Made by a program: the position numbers and the translations under genes
Notes under the pieces: generated by a model
What the model was told of the DNA's origin: nothing
Database searches by the model: none
What the model saw: the letters and a program-made list of their open reading frames with translations, nothing else
NCBI GenBank assembly: GCA_031255975.1
Contig: JAIRRM010000063.1
Location: 1-5,264 of the forward strand
Source: Propionibacteriaceae bacterium
GTDB taxonomy: Bacteria > Actinomycetota > Actinomycetes > Propionibacteriales > Propionibacteriaceae
Direction: 5' to 3'
DNA: 5,264 nt
Shown: one piece after another, positions 1 to 5,264 of the stretch
Position numbering within the stretch: position 1 is the first letter of the stretch
Layout of the letters: each line of letters starts with the position of its first letter

Positions 1-1
1 C

Positions 2-577
2 GAGCCGGACGGCGGCGCGATATACGTAGACGGGCGCAACGCCGCCGAGTATTCGCGCGAGGATCTGCGCGGGCTGTTCGGCATGGTGCTGCAGGACGCG
101 TGGCTCTACAACGCCACAATCATGGAGAATATCCGATACGGCAATTTCGACAAGAGCGACGCGGAGGTCGTCGAAGCCGCGAAAGCCGCCCGCTGCGACG
201 AATTCACAGAACGACTGCCCGGCGGCTACAACATGGTTATAAGCGAGGACGCGGGCAATATCTCGCAGGGCCAAAAGCAGCTTTTGACCATAGCGCGCAC
301 CTTCCTCGCCGACCCGCCGATCCTCATATTGGACGAGGCGACGAGCTCCGTCGACACGCGCACGGAGATACTCGTGCGCCAAGCCATGACGCGGCTTCTG
401 CACGGTCGCACGAGCTTCGTCATAGCCCATCGCCTATCAACGATAAAGGATGCCGACACGATACTCGTCATGAACGACGGAGACGTCATCGAGCAGGGGA
501 CGCACGAAGAACTGCTCGCGCGGGGCGGGTTCTACACGGAGCTTTATATGAGCCAGTTCTTGGGTGAGGATGAATAG
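2..577 (+). CDS. ABC exporter subunit, C-terminal ATP-binding domain (5' end outside window)
   Basis: This is the nucleotide-binding domain of an ABC transporter that couples ATP hydrolysis to export across the cytoplasmic membrane. Only the last 191 residues are visible; the frame is open to the left edge, so the membrane domain and Walker A lie outside. The visible part begins at EPDGG, which normally follows Walker A by about 20 residues. Then come the Q-loop (VLQD, Gln at visible residue 31), the signature ISQGQ (87-91, a variant of LSGGQ), Walker B ILILDE (107-112) with catalytic Glu 112, the D-loop SSVD, and the H-loop His 143 in IAHRLST. All visible catalytic elements are intact. The arrangement suits a fused membrane-ATPase half-transporter of the multidrug or lipid exporter type, often one half of a heterodimer; this is inferred from family resemblance, and the substrate cannot be told. 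Isoleucine is mostly ATA (8 of 13), unlike the purD region. It ends 9 bp before a convergent stop. Confidence 0.93.
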   Translation, partial: EPDGGAIYVDGRNAAEYSREDLRGLFGMVLQDAWLYNATIMENIRYGNFDKSDAEVVEAAKAARCDEFTERLPGGYNMVISEDAGNISQGQKQLLTIARTFLADPPILILDEATSSVDTRTEILVRQAMTRLLHGRTSFVIAHRLSTIKDADTILVMNDGDVIEQGTHEELLARGGFYTELYMSQFLGEDE

Positions 578-601
578 CGCCTATCGCTACGTGCGGTAGC
601 G
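575..601. terminator. Short hairpins at the convergent gene ends, possible weak terminator
   Basis: Two alternative stem-loops share the sequence CGCTA. One pairs TAGCG (575-579) with CGCTA (585-589) around a 5-base loop and contains both convergent stop codons. The other pairs CGCTAC (585-590) with GTAGCG (596-601) around a 5-base loop. There is no run of T on either side, so neither is a classical intrinsic terminator. The position between two converging genes is the main reason to list it. Confidence 0.25.
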
Positions 602-853
602 CGCGTTGACCCTTACGTAGTCGGGCGTCATGTCGCAGCCGTAGGCGATCGCGCCGTCCGTACCCTGATTCAGGTCTATGAGGATGTGCACCTCTTTCTG
701 AGACAGTATTTTTTTCGCCATGTCCTCATCGAACAGGCAGGCGACGGAGCGCCGGCAGACGTCTATGCGGCTCTTCCCGGCGGCCAGCGCGATGTCGATG
801 TCGTCCACCTCGAAATCATAATTCGAATAGCCGACGGCGACCAGCACCCGGCC
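587..853 (-). pseudogene. argJ: 3' fragment of an ornithine acetyltransferase / N-acetylglutamate synthase gene (argJ tail)
   Basis: The last ~80 residues of the purD frame (about 379-458) do not resemble PurD. They match the C-terminus of ArgJ, which recycles the acetyl group from N-acetylornithine to glutamate in arginine synthesis. Visible hallmarks are GRVLVAVGYSNYDF (371-384), comparable to the ArgJ NWGRxxxAxGYS region; FDEDMAKKIL (411-420); and the end YGCDMTPDYVRVNARYRT. In ArgJ the C-terminal Asn and the Thr/Ser five residues later contact substrate; here these are Asn 453 and Thr 458. The N-terminal part of ArgJ, including the autocleavage Thr, is absent from the window. Isoleucine is ATA in 3 of 7 cases, like the neighbouring ABC gene. 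I infer that this is the real end of an intact argJ in another genome, joined here to purD, rather than a decayed gene. The fragment assignment is by recognition of the motif pattern, not by a search. Confidence 0.8.
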
Positions 854-1963
854 ACCTGCCGCGACAAGCTTACCGGTTGGGGTTGCGGCGGTTCCGGCAT
901 GGATGGTGTGTGCGGTGGCGGTGTCTGGTGGCAGTGCGATGGCTCCTCCTTTTGCGGGAGTGTCAGGGTAGCCGGTAGCGGCCATGACCACCCCGACGCA
1001 AGCCCCATCTCGCCACTCCAATCCGGCGAATCCGGCAAGCGTGCCGGTGGCCGCCGCGTACAACACCTGCCCTAATGGGCTGGCCAACAACGGCAAAATC
1101 ACCTCGGTTTCCGGATCACCGAAACGGGCGTTGAACTCCACCACACGCAAACCGCGCGAGGTAAGCGCCAGTCCGCAGTAGAGCAATCCGGTAAACGGGG
1201 TGCCACGCTCGGCCATCCGGGTGATGGTGGGTAGCACCACTCGTTCCATAACCTGCGCGGTGAGATCGGTGGGTGCCCACGACAACGGGCAGTACGCGCC
1301 CATGCCGCCGGTGTTGGGGCCGGTGTCACCGTCGCCGACGCGCTTGAAATCCTGGGCGGCTTGCAGCGGCAGGGCGCTTGTACCGTCGGTGATGGCGAAC
1401 AGGCTCACCTCGGGGCCGTCCAGATACTCCTCGATCACCACGCGATCACAGGCGGCGGCATGTGCCAGCGCCACGGCGCGATCAGACGTGACCACCACGC
1501 CTTTGCCGGCGGCCAGGCCATCGTCTTTCACCACGTAGGGCGCGCCGAAGGCGTCCAACGCGGCGGCGGCCTCGTCTGGGGTGGTGCAGACGTACGACGC
1601 GGCGGTCGGCACGCCAGCCTCGGCCATCACCTGTTTGGCGAACGCCTTGGAGCCCTCCAACTGGGCGGCTTCGCGGGACGGCCCGAAGCAGGCGATCCCC
1701 GCCGCGCGCACCGCGTCGGCAACCCCGGCCACCAACGGAGCCTCCGGGCCGACCACCACCAGATTCACGTCCAGCGCGGCAGCCAGCGCGGCCACGGCCG
1801 CGCCGTCCAGAATATCCACCGGATGATTGCGGGCGAATGCGGCGGTGCCGGGGTTGCCGGGGGCCACATGTACCTCGGTGACACTCGGGTCAGCGGCTAT
1901 CGCGCGCGCCAGCGCGTGTTCCCGTCCACCAGAGCCGACTACCAGTACTCGCAGTTCTTTCAC
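587..1963 (-). CDS. purD: Phosphoribosylamine-glycine ligase (GAR synthetase) with its C-terminus replaced by an ArgJ tail; chimeric frame
   Basis: PurD joins glycine to 5-phosphoribosylamine using ATP, the second step of de novo purine synthesis, in the cytoplasm. The frame has 458 residues, longer than the usual 420-430. It starts at GTG, giving MKELRVLVVGSGGREHAL, the typical PurD N-terminus. Further PurD motifs are VGPEAPL (71-77), LEGSKAFAK (102-110), the ATP-grasp segment VVKDDGLAAGKGV (144-156), GDTGPNTGGMGAY (212-224) and EFNARFGDPE (276-285). The match stops at about residue 378. The final PurD segment, roughly 45-50 residues with the usual xYRxDIG-like end, is absent and ArgJ sequence follows. 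The GTG overlaps the TGA of the upstream kinase gene by 4 bp. No Shine-Dalgarno sequence is seen, but TAGACT lies 6 bases upstream. Identity of the PurD part is firm. Whether this fused protein exists in any cell is doubtful, because the join looks like a chimera. Confidence 0.9.
   Translation of the reverse strand: MKELRVLVVGSGGREHALARAIAADPSVTEVHVAPGNPGTAAFARNHPVDILDGAAVAALAAALDVNLVVVGPEAPLVAGVADAVRAAGIACFGPSREAAQLEGSKAFAKQVMAEAGVPTAASYVCTTPDEAAAALDAFGAPYVVKDDGLAAGKGVVVTSDRAVALAHAAACDRVVIEEYLDGPEVSLFAITDGTSALPLQAAQDFKRVGDGDTGPNTGGMGAYCPLSWAPTDLTAQVMERVVLPTITRMAERGTPFTGLLYCGLALTSRGLRVVEFNARFGDPETEVILPLLASPLGQVLYAAATGTLAGFAGLEWRDGACVGVVMAATGYPDTPAKGGAIALPPDTATAHTIHAGTAATPTGKLVAAGGRVLVAVGYSNYDFEVDDIDIALAAGKSRIDVCRRSVACLFDEDMAKKILSQKEVHILIDLNQGTDGAIAYGCDMTPDYVRVNARYRT
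830..853 (-). other. Putative chimeric junction between purD and argJ sequence
   Basis: These 24 bases encode GRVLVAVG (residues 371-378). PurD proteins commonly have GGRVL here, and ArgJ proteins have WGR followed by a hydrophobic stretch and GYS, so the segment fits both. Upstream of it the frame reads as PurD, downstream as ArgJ, with the reading frame kept. A shared stretch of this length is the kind of place where short-k-mer assembly, or homology-driven recombination, would join unrelated genomes. Confidence 0.75.
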
Positions 1964-2640
1964 GGAGCGAGTCTAGTTGACGCACCGACCGGGGTATCGG
2001 GTGCTCCATCGGGTGCCCGGGTAGCCTGGATTATCACCGTTCGTCCCTGGAGCACGTCTTCGGTTTTCGCGTAGCTCAGGGGCACGAAGCCGCGCCGCAG
2101 CGCTGCGGCGCGAAAACCGGGTTCACGCTCGGCCAACTGGAGACCGCGCCGTAGCAGCAGCGGGATCGGTTTGCGGTGTTTGGTCACATCGCGGCGGAAG
2201 CGTCGCCACCAGTTTCCGACACGGCTACGATCCACCCAGATCGGGGTGACCGCCAGGCCACGGGCGAGGCAGGGCCCCAGCAGTTCGGTGGCGAACACCC
2301 CCTCGGCGATGACGGGGGTTCCCGGCGCTGGCAGCACAAGTTCCCGTCTTCCCACGGCGCGTGATACGGAGATGTCGTATGCGGGGACGTTCACCCGTCC
2401 GATACGTACCAGTTCGGCCAGGGCGTCGGCGGCGGTTTCGGCGTCCCAGGTGCGGGGGTCGTCCCAGTCGATGAAGCCACCGGGCGCGCGGGGCATGTCC
2501 GGGGCATCCTCGTCCAGATAGAAATCGTCTAAGCGCAAGATGAAATGCCCAGAACGCAACGCCAGCCGTGATTTGCCGGAGCCAGAAGGACCAGCGAGCA
2601 GGAATACCTGCCCGCCCTCAAGGCAGGCCGACCGCTTCAT
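1960..2640 (-). CDS. Uridine-kinase-like P-loop NTPase
   Basis: This is a cytoplasmic protein of 226 residues, close to the usual size for uridine/phosphoribulokinase-type P-loop kinases. Walker A is GPSGSGKS (17-24). LRLDDFYLDED follows at 35-45; this LDDFY motif is typical of uridine kinases, where the acidic residues sit at the nucleoside site. DWDDPRTWD (58-66) stands where uridine kinases have a FDHPDAFD-like segment. AEGVFA (112-117) and the basic lid-like RRFRRDVTKHRK (146-157) complete the pattern. The role would be phosphorylation of uridine or cytidine in pyrimidine salvage, but many actinobacterial members have no tested substrate, so I leave the symbol blank. I chose the ATG at 2638-2640 because it forms TGATG with the stop of the DUF2207 gene, suggesting translational coupling; an in-frame GTG and TTG lie just upstream. 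Its stop overlaps the purD start by 4 bp. The C-terminal ~20 residues are low-complexity and probably flexible. Confidence 0.8.
   Translation of the reverse strand: MKRSACLEGGQVFLLAGPSGSGKSRLALRSGHFILRLDDFYLDEDAPDMPRAPGGFIDWDDPRTWDAETAADALAELVRIGRVNVPAYDISVSRAVGRRELVLPAPGTPVIAEGVFATELLGPCLARGLAVTPIWVDRSRVGNWWRRFRRDVTKHRKPIPLLLRRGLQLAEREPGFRAAALRRGFVPLSYAKTEDVLQGRTVIIQATRAPDGAPDTPVGASTRLAP
1964..1975 (-). promoter_or_regulatory. -10-like TAGACT just before the purD GTG (possible leaderless promoter)
   Basis: On the minus strand TAGACT (1970-1975) is followed by 6 bases and then the GTG start. TAGACT fits the TANNNT -10 pattern. The spacing would put transcription initiation at or near the GTG, as in leaderless actinobacterial transcripts. 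No Shine-Dalgarno sequence precedes the GTG, and no clear -35 box is seen. The same ACTAGACT word precedes the DUF2207 gene at similar spacing, which raises confidence. Confidence 0.45.
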
Positions 2641-4508
2641 CACCAAGACGACGAGCCGCCGCCACCGAAACCGCCGCCGCCTCCGCCGCCACCACCGGAG
2701 GAACTGCCGCCTCCACTGCCAAATCCGGAACCGCCGCTCAGGGCTGCCGATTTCCCGGAGTGGGCGTACGTGCTGCTCGCCGTGATCATGCGCTGCAACG
2801 ACGAACTCATCGCCACCAGTCCTTCGGAGAAGTTCGCGATGCTGTTATGGCTGTACGGGCTGTAGCCGCGGTACCAACTCGGTGTGTGCGCGTACACGCC
2901 TTGCGCGGCAAGGGTGGCGAAGATCTCCGTCCAGCGATCCACGCAGTTGAAGATGATCGCCCAGGGTAGATATTCGCTGAAGATATCCTGCCCTTCTTCC
3001 CACCTGATCTGGTCGGCTTCTGCGGTGGTGAGGTACTCTCTGAAGCCTTCCACCTGTGCGCTGACGGCTGATCCAAGCGCGGTACGGTTCGACACCTTGG
3101 TTGATATGACCAGCCCGACCAGCCCAACCGCAACGATGGCGGCACCCCACAGGCCGGCTCCTTGCGCGCGCGCCAGTGACACCGCGAACACTCCCACCGC
3201 GATCAAGCCGAGGCATACCATGCTGAACATCACCTTGGAAATGCCGGGGAGACCACGGAACCAATGCCGATTTTTCACCACATGACTGTTCAGCTGGTGC
3301 TGCACCACCTGAATCTGCTCATACGATTTGGGGCGCTGCAACGTCTTTTTCAAGCTGGAGGTGGCACCGGTGTTCTTGCTAAACATGCCCATCAGCGACG
3401 CCTCGTACGGCTGCCCTTGGAACGGTTTTTCGGTGCGGGTGAGCGACCAATCGTCGCCTGCGCTGCTTTCGATCACGTAGTAACCGCGTACCGCCAGATC
3501 AACCAGGGTAGCGCTGACGGCGGTCATGCTGAAGCCGCTGGATGAGCCGCTGTTTTGCAATACGGCGGCTTCACCCACCCGTACTCCACGCGGCGGCGTG
3601 AACTGGATCGGCACTGTGTCGTACGAGCCAGGGCCGGTGGGTACCAGATGGGCATCCGGCGGGACGTTGCCCGGTGTCTGCCCCAAGAACACCTGGTCGG
3701 AGCCAAACTTGCGTTTCGCCCACCCGAACAGCGACACCCCCGCCGCCAGCAGCACCCCGGCACCGGCGGTGTGCGCGGTACCAGGGTTGAGCACATTAGC
3801 GGCGCTCCAGTAGGTGCCATACTCTGGGGTGTAGTTGAAGGTGCCCGCCGGATAACCGGCGACTATCTGCAGCCCCTGTCCGGGGTCGAGCTGTGCCGTC
3901 GAGACCGTGGCGGTGGGGCCGTCGGTGCTGGATTGACATTCGGTACGGTAACTGGAGCCGTAGTAGCAGGCGGCTTTGATGATGGAGGCGGGGCCACCCG
4001 TGATGGTGACCGAAGGGTTCTTGATGGTCAGATCGCCCTGGAGGCCGATGGCGTTCCAGTTGAACTCGTCCATGCCACTTTGTGCGACATTGGGGGCGAT
4101 CAACCCACGTACGGTATAACGCACCACATAGCTCTGCACGTTGCTGTAGAAGGTGTTCTGGTCGCCGATCTGGTACGTGACCACGGCGTCGCCGGTTTCG
4201 TAATGCACGGTCGTGTTGGCACCGGTGGGGCTGGTCACCCGGAAGTTGTCGTATGTGATGATGCGGTAGTCGTTGGAATCCGGTAACTGCATCTCGGTTA
4301 TGAAGGTGAACACCGGCCCGCGGCCACTACTTCTGGTGAAGTCGAGATCGACGTACATAGTGACATCGGCGGTGCCATTTTGGTTGAGCGAGGCCTCGAT
4401 GTCGTAGCGTGAGAACACTCGAGCGGTGTCTGCCATCGCGGGGGAGCGCAGCAGCAACGAGAAAGCCACGGAAAGTAGCACAATCAACCCGGCGGCGATT
4501 CGTTTCAT
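2640..4508 (-). CDS. DUF2207 family membrane protein with Gly/Ser-rich C-terminal tail
   Basis: A 622-residue membrane protein of unknown function that I place in the DUF2207 family. Residues 1-26 look like a signal peptide: basic MKR, a hydrophobic core, and likely cleavage after AMA. An extracytoplasmic, beta-rich domain follows (about 27-243), with Cys 181 and Cys 191 that might form a disulfide. Hydrophobic segments lie at about 246-264, 427-445 and 450-469. The first is followed by KRKF, placing the next part inside the cell. That part has FTPPRGVRVGEAAVLQ (303-318) and a helix-rich LVDLAVRGYYVIE stretch, resembling the winged-helix-like segment of the family. EYLPWAIIF (512-520) is also typical. 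The protein ends in a run of Gly and Ser closing with SSSW, as seen in many members. ATG is preceded by TAGACT and by no Shine-Dalgarno sequence. It lies upstream of, and overlaps, the kinase gene. Family placement is confident; no biochemical function is inferred. Confidence 0.88.
   Translation of the reverse strand: MKRIAAGLIVLLSVAFSLLLRSPAMADTARVFSRYDIEASLNQNGTADVTMYVDLDFTRSSGRGPVFTFITEMQLPDSNDYRIITYDNFRVTSPTGANTTVHYETGDAVVTYQIGDQNTFYSNVQSYVVRYTVRGLIAPNVAQSGMDEFNWNAIGLQGDLTIKNPSVTITGGPASIIKAACYYGSSYRTECQSSTDGPTATVSTAQLDPGQGLQIVAGYPAGTFNYTPEYGTYWSAANVLNPGTAHTAGAGVLLAAGVSLFGWAKRKFGSDQVFLGQTPGNVPPDAHLVPTGPGSYDTVPIQFTPPRGVRVGEAAVLQNSGSSSGFSMTAVSATLVDLAVRGYYVIESSAGDDWSLTRTEKPFQGQPYEASLMGMFSKNTGATSSLKKTLQRPKSYEQIQVVQHQLNSHVVKNRHWFRGLPGISKVMFSMVCLGLIAVGVFAVSLARAQGAGLWGAAIVAVGLVGLVISTKVSNRTALGSAVSAQVEGFREYLTTAEADQIRWEEGQDIFSEYLPWAIIFNCVDRWTEIFATLAAQGVYAHTPSWYRGYSPYSHNSIANFSEGLVAMSSSLQRMITASSTYAHSGKSAALSGGSGFGSGGGSSSGGGGGGGGGFGGGGSSSW
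2644..2740 (-). repeat. Low-complexity Gly/Ser-coding tract
   Basis: This encodes the tail of the DUF2207 protein (about residues 590-622), mostly GGN and TCN/AGC codons, including a run of nine glycines (605-613). The plus strand reads as imperfect CCG/CCT/CCA triplets. Codons are mixed, so it is not a pure microsatellite. It could still vary in length between strains or be misassembled. Confidence 0.7.
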
Positions 4509-4521
4509 GGGGGCAAGTCTA
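4509..4521 (-). promoter_or_regulatory. -10-like TAGACT just before the DUF2207 ATG (possible leaderless promoter)
   Basis: TAGACT (minus strand, 4516-4521) is followed by TGCCCCC and the ATG at 4506-4508. The 7-base gap and the lack of a Shine-Dalgarno sequence fit a transcript starting at the ATG. No convincing -35 hexamer is visible. The 8-base word ACTAGACT is identical to that before purD. Confidence 0.45.
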
Positions 4522-4593
4522 GTATTCGTGCAGGTCGGCCCCGGATAATTCGCAGAGTGATACCGAAAGGGAAGGGTGTCGCAGGGGTAGCGA

Positions 4594-4628
4594 CAGTCGA
4601 TGACCCGGTGAGCCGCAGTGGCTTAGCC
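4594..4628. repeat. Intergenic direct repeat, distal copy
   Basis: A 35-bp copy of the unit at 4665-4700, 71 bp apart. The two differ by two substitutions and one single-base gap over 36 columns. It contains the small inverted repeats CGGTGAGCCG and GGCTTAGCC. On the minus strand its GGC TAA lies 72 bp after the phosphohexomutase stop, so it supplies a second in-frame stop. No T-run follows, so I do not call it a terminator. Confidence 0.8.
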
Positions 4629-4664
4629 CCGATACGCACCTCGCCGGTCAACCGCTGGCGTTGG

Positions 4665-4700
4665 CAGTCGATGACTCGGTGAGCCGCAGAAGGCTTAGCC
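4665..4700. repeat. Intergenic direct repeat, proximal copy overlapping the phosphohexomutase stop
   Basis: A 36-bp unit whose end GGCTTAGCC covers the last sense codon and the TAA stop of the phosphohexomutase gene. It is built from adjacent small inverted repeats: AGTC-GAT-GACT, CGG-TGAG-CCG and GGCT-T-AGCC. Weaker similarity to the distal copy continues about 9 bp into the coding end (GGGTACCAA against GCGTATCGG on the minus strand). It may be a local duplication of the gene end or a small dispersed repeat. Confidence 0.8.
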
Positions 4701-5264
4701 TTGGTACCCCATCGCTGCGGCCAGATCGGCCCAAAGGGCATCCAGAGTGGCTTTTGCGGCGGCCCTGGCTCCGGTCAGATCGGCCCGGGATTCGGTGATC
4801 GGACGGCGGGCCTCCAGGTAGCATTTCAGTTTCGGCTCGGTGCCGCTGGGGCGCGCCACCACATGCACGGTTTTACCGGTGAACTCCATACCGTCGGTGG
4901 GCGGCAGCGGGCCGTCTGGTCGGGTGAGATCCTGCACATACACCGACTCGCCTCCCAGCGCGGTGGGCGGGTTGGCGCGTATGGCGGCCATCATGTCGGC
5001 GATCAACCCTAAGTCTTTGACACGGATCGACACCTGAGTGGTGGAGTGGACGCCGTACGCGCGCTCAATCTCGTCCAACCGGTCGCTGATGGTCAACCCC
5101 GCGGCTTTCAGTTCGGCGGCCAGCCGTAGCACCAGCAGGGACGCGGAGATACCGTCTTTGTCGGGGGTGAAGTGCGCATCGCAGCAGTAGCCGATGGCTT
5201 CTTCGTAACCGAACGCTAGATCGGGCACCCGGCCTATCCACTTGAATCCGGTGAGAGTGCGGCG
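4695..5264 (-). CDS. Phosphohexomutase (phosphomannomutase/phosphoglucomutase family), C-terminal part
   Basis: Alpha-D-phosphohexomutases interconvert hexose 1- and 6-phosphates in the cytoplasm, feeding glycogen, cell-wall and nucleotide-sugar synthesis. Only the last 189 residues before the stop are visible; the start, the active-site phosphoserine and the metal loop lie beyond the right edge. The frame is open from base 5264, beginning RRTLTGFKWIGRV, a segment typical of the long (about 550-residue) phospho-sugar mutases. FGYEEAIGY with nearby DKDGI is the sugar-binding loop of domain 3. ARPSGTEPKLKCYLE is the phosphate-binding loop of domain 4. Both are intact. Whether the enzyme prefers mannose or glucose phosphates cannot be told from this part. 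The gene ends MGYQG with TAA inside a short repeat, 186 bp before the DUF2207 start, and runs in the same direction as the genes downstream. Confidence 0.92.
   Translation of the reverse strand, partial: RRTLTGFKWIGRVPDLAFGYEEAIGYCCDAHFTPDKDGISASLLVLRLAAELKAAGLTISDRLDEIERAYGVHSTTQVSIRVKDLGLIADMMAAIRANPPTALGGESVYVQDLTRPDGPLPPTDGMEFTGKTVHVVARPSGTEPKLKCYLEARRPITESRADLTGARAAAKATLDALWADLAAAMGYQG

Larger units (their letters stand above)
4509..4694. other. Intergenic region between the phosphohexomutase and DUF2207 genes
   Basis: These 186 bases hold both repeat units and the TAGACT element. Between the repeats, CGCC and GGCG flank a GGT-TG-ACC core, a weak possible stem. I see no T-tract terminator and no credible small gene. 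An open frame crossing it on the minus strand (4505-4741) has no family features and overlaps two real genes. Confidence 0.6.

Noticed and set aside
587..1963. A genuine bifunctional PurD-ArgJ enzyme
   Set aside because: Both parts are incomplete: PurD lacks its C-terminal segment and ArgJ lacks its N-terminal and catalytic regions, so the product could not be a working ArgJ and may not be a working PurD.
1361..2074. A 237-codon plus-strand open frame opposite purD and the kinase gene end
   Set aside because: It is rich in Gly, His and Arg with no family motif, and lies wholly antisense to well-supported genes; long antisense frames are common in GC-rich coding DNA.
2638..2646. TTG or GTG as the start of the uridine-kinase-like gene
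   Set aside because: The ATG at 2638-2640 gives the usual TGATG coupling with the upstream stop; the earlier TTG and GTG add only two residues.
2653..2740. CRISPR-like or tandem DNA repeat in the CCG/CCA-rich tract
   Set aside because: It is the coding sequence of a Gly/Ser tail with mixed codons, without spacers or a fixed repeat unit.
3555..4286. A 243-codon plus-strand open frame opposite the DUF2207 gene
   Set aside because: It is antisense to a gene with clear family features. The composition is that of a shadow frame and no domain is recognisable.
4505..4741. A 78-codon minus-strand frame spanning the repeat-containing gap
   Set aside because: It overlaps the end of the phosphohexomutase gene and the start of the DUF2207 gene, has no motif, and its length comes from the repeated sequence.
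1..5264. A defence, mobile or otherwise new multi-gene system
   Set aside because: Every gene seen belongs to a known family of transport or core metabolism, or to DUF2207, and no transposase, integrase, toxin-antitoxin pair or nuclease is present.

Overview
The window has two blocks that appear to come from different genomic backgrounds. The left block (about 1-830) holds the 3' part of an ABC exporter subunit on the plus strand and, facing it on the minus strand, the last ~80 codons of an ArgJ-like ornithine acetyltransferase. The right block (about 853-5264) is a run of minus-strand genes from a GC-rich bacterium, most likely an actinobacterium. I base that on the DUF2207 and uridine-kinase-like proteins, GTG starts, and leaderless-looking promoters. 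No rRNA, tRNA, CRISPR array, transposase or phage gene is visible, and the species cannot be named from this sequence.

The right block is read from high to low coordinates. It starts with the C-terminal third of a phosphohexomutase (4695-5264, cut by the window edge). Next is a 186-bp intergenic gap with two copies of a ~36-bp repeat. Then come a DUF2207 membrane protein with a Gly/Ser-rich tail (2640-4508), a uridine-kinase-like P-loop protein (1960-2640), and purD (reading frame starting at 1963). The DUF2207 stop and kinase start share one base (TGATG). The kinase stop and purD start overlap by four bases (GTGA). These three genes are therefore packed as one transcription unit. Both the DUF2207 gene and purD also have the same ACTAGACT motif 6-7 bases before the start codon, which suggests leaderless transcripts and a second internal start for purD.

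The main observation is in the purD reading frame. Residues 1 to ~378 are a good PurD (GAR synthetase), but the normal PurD C-terminus is missing. The frame runs instead into an ArgJ C-terminus ending in YGCDMTPDYVRVNARYRT. The switch falls in a 24-bp stretch (830-853) encoding GRVLVAVG, which would fit either family. The ArgJ tail shares frequent ATA isoleucine codons with the ABC gene and not with purD. The simplest reading is a chimeric join, probably a metagenome assembly error at a short shared word, less likely real recombination. Nothing here makes a convincing new biological system.
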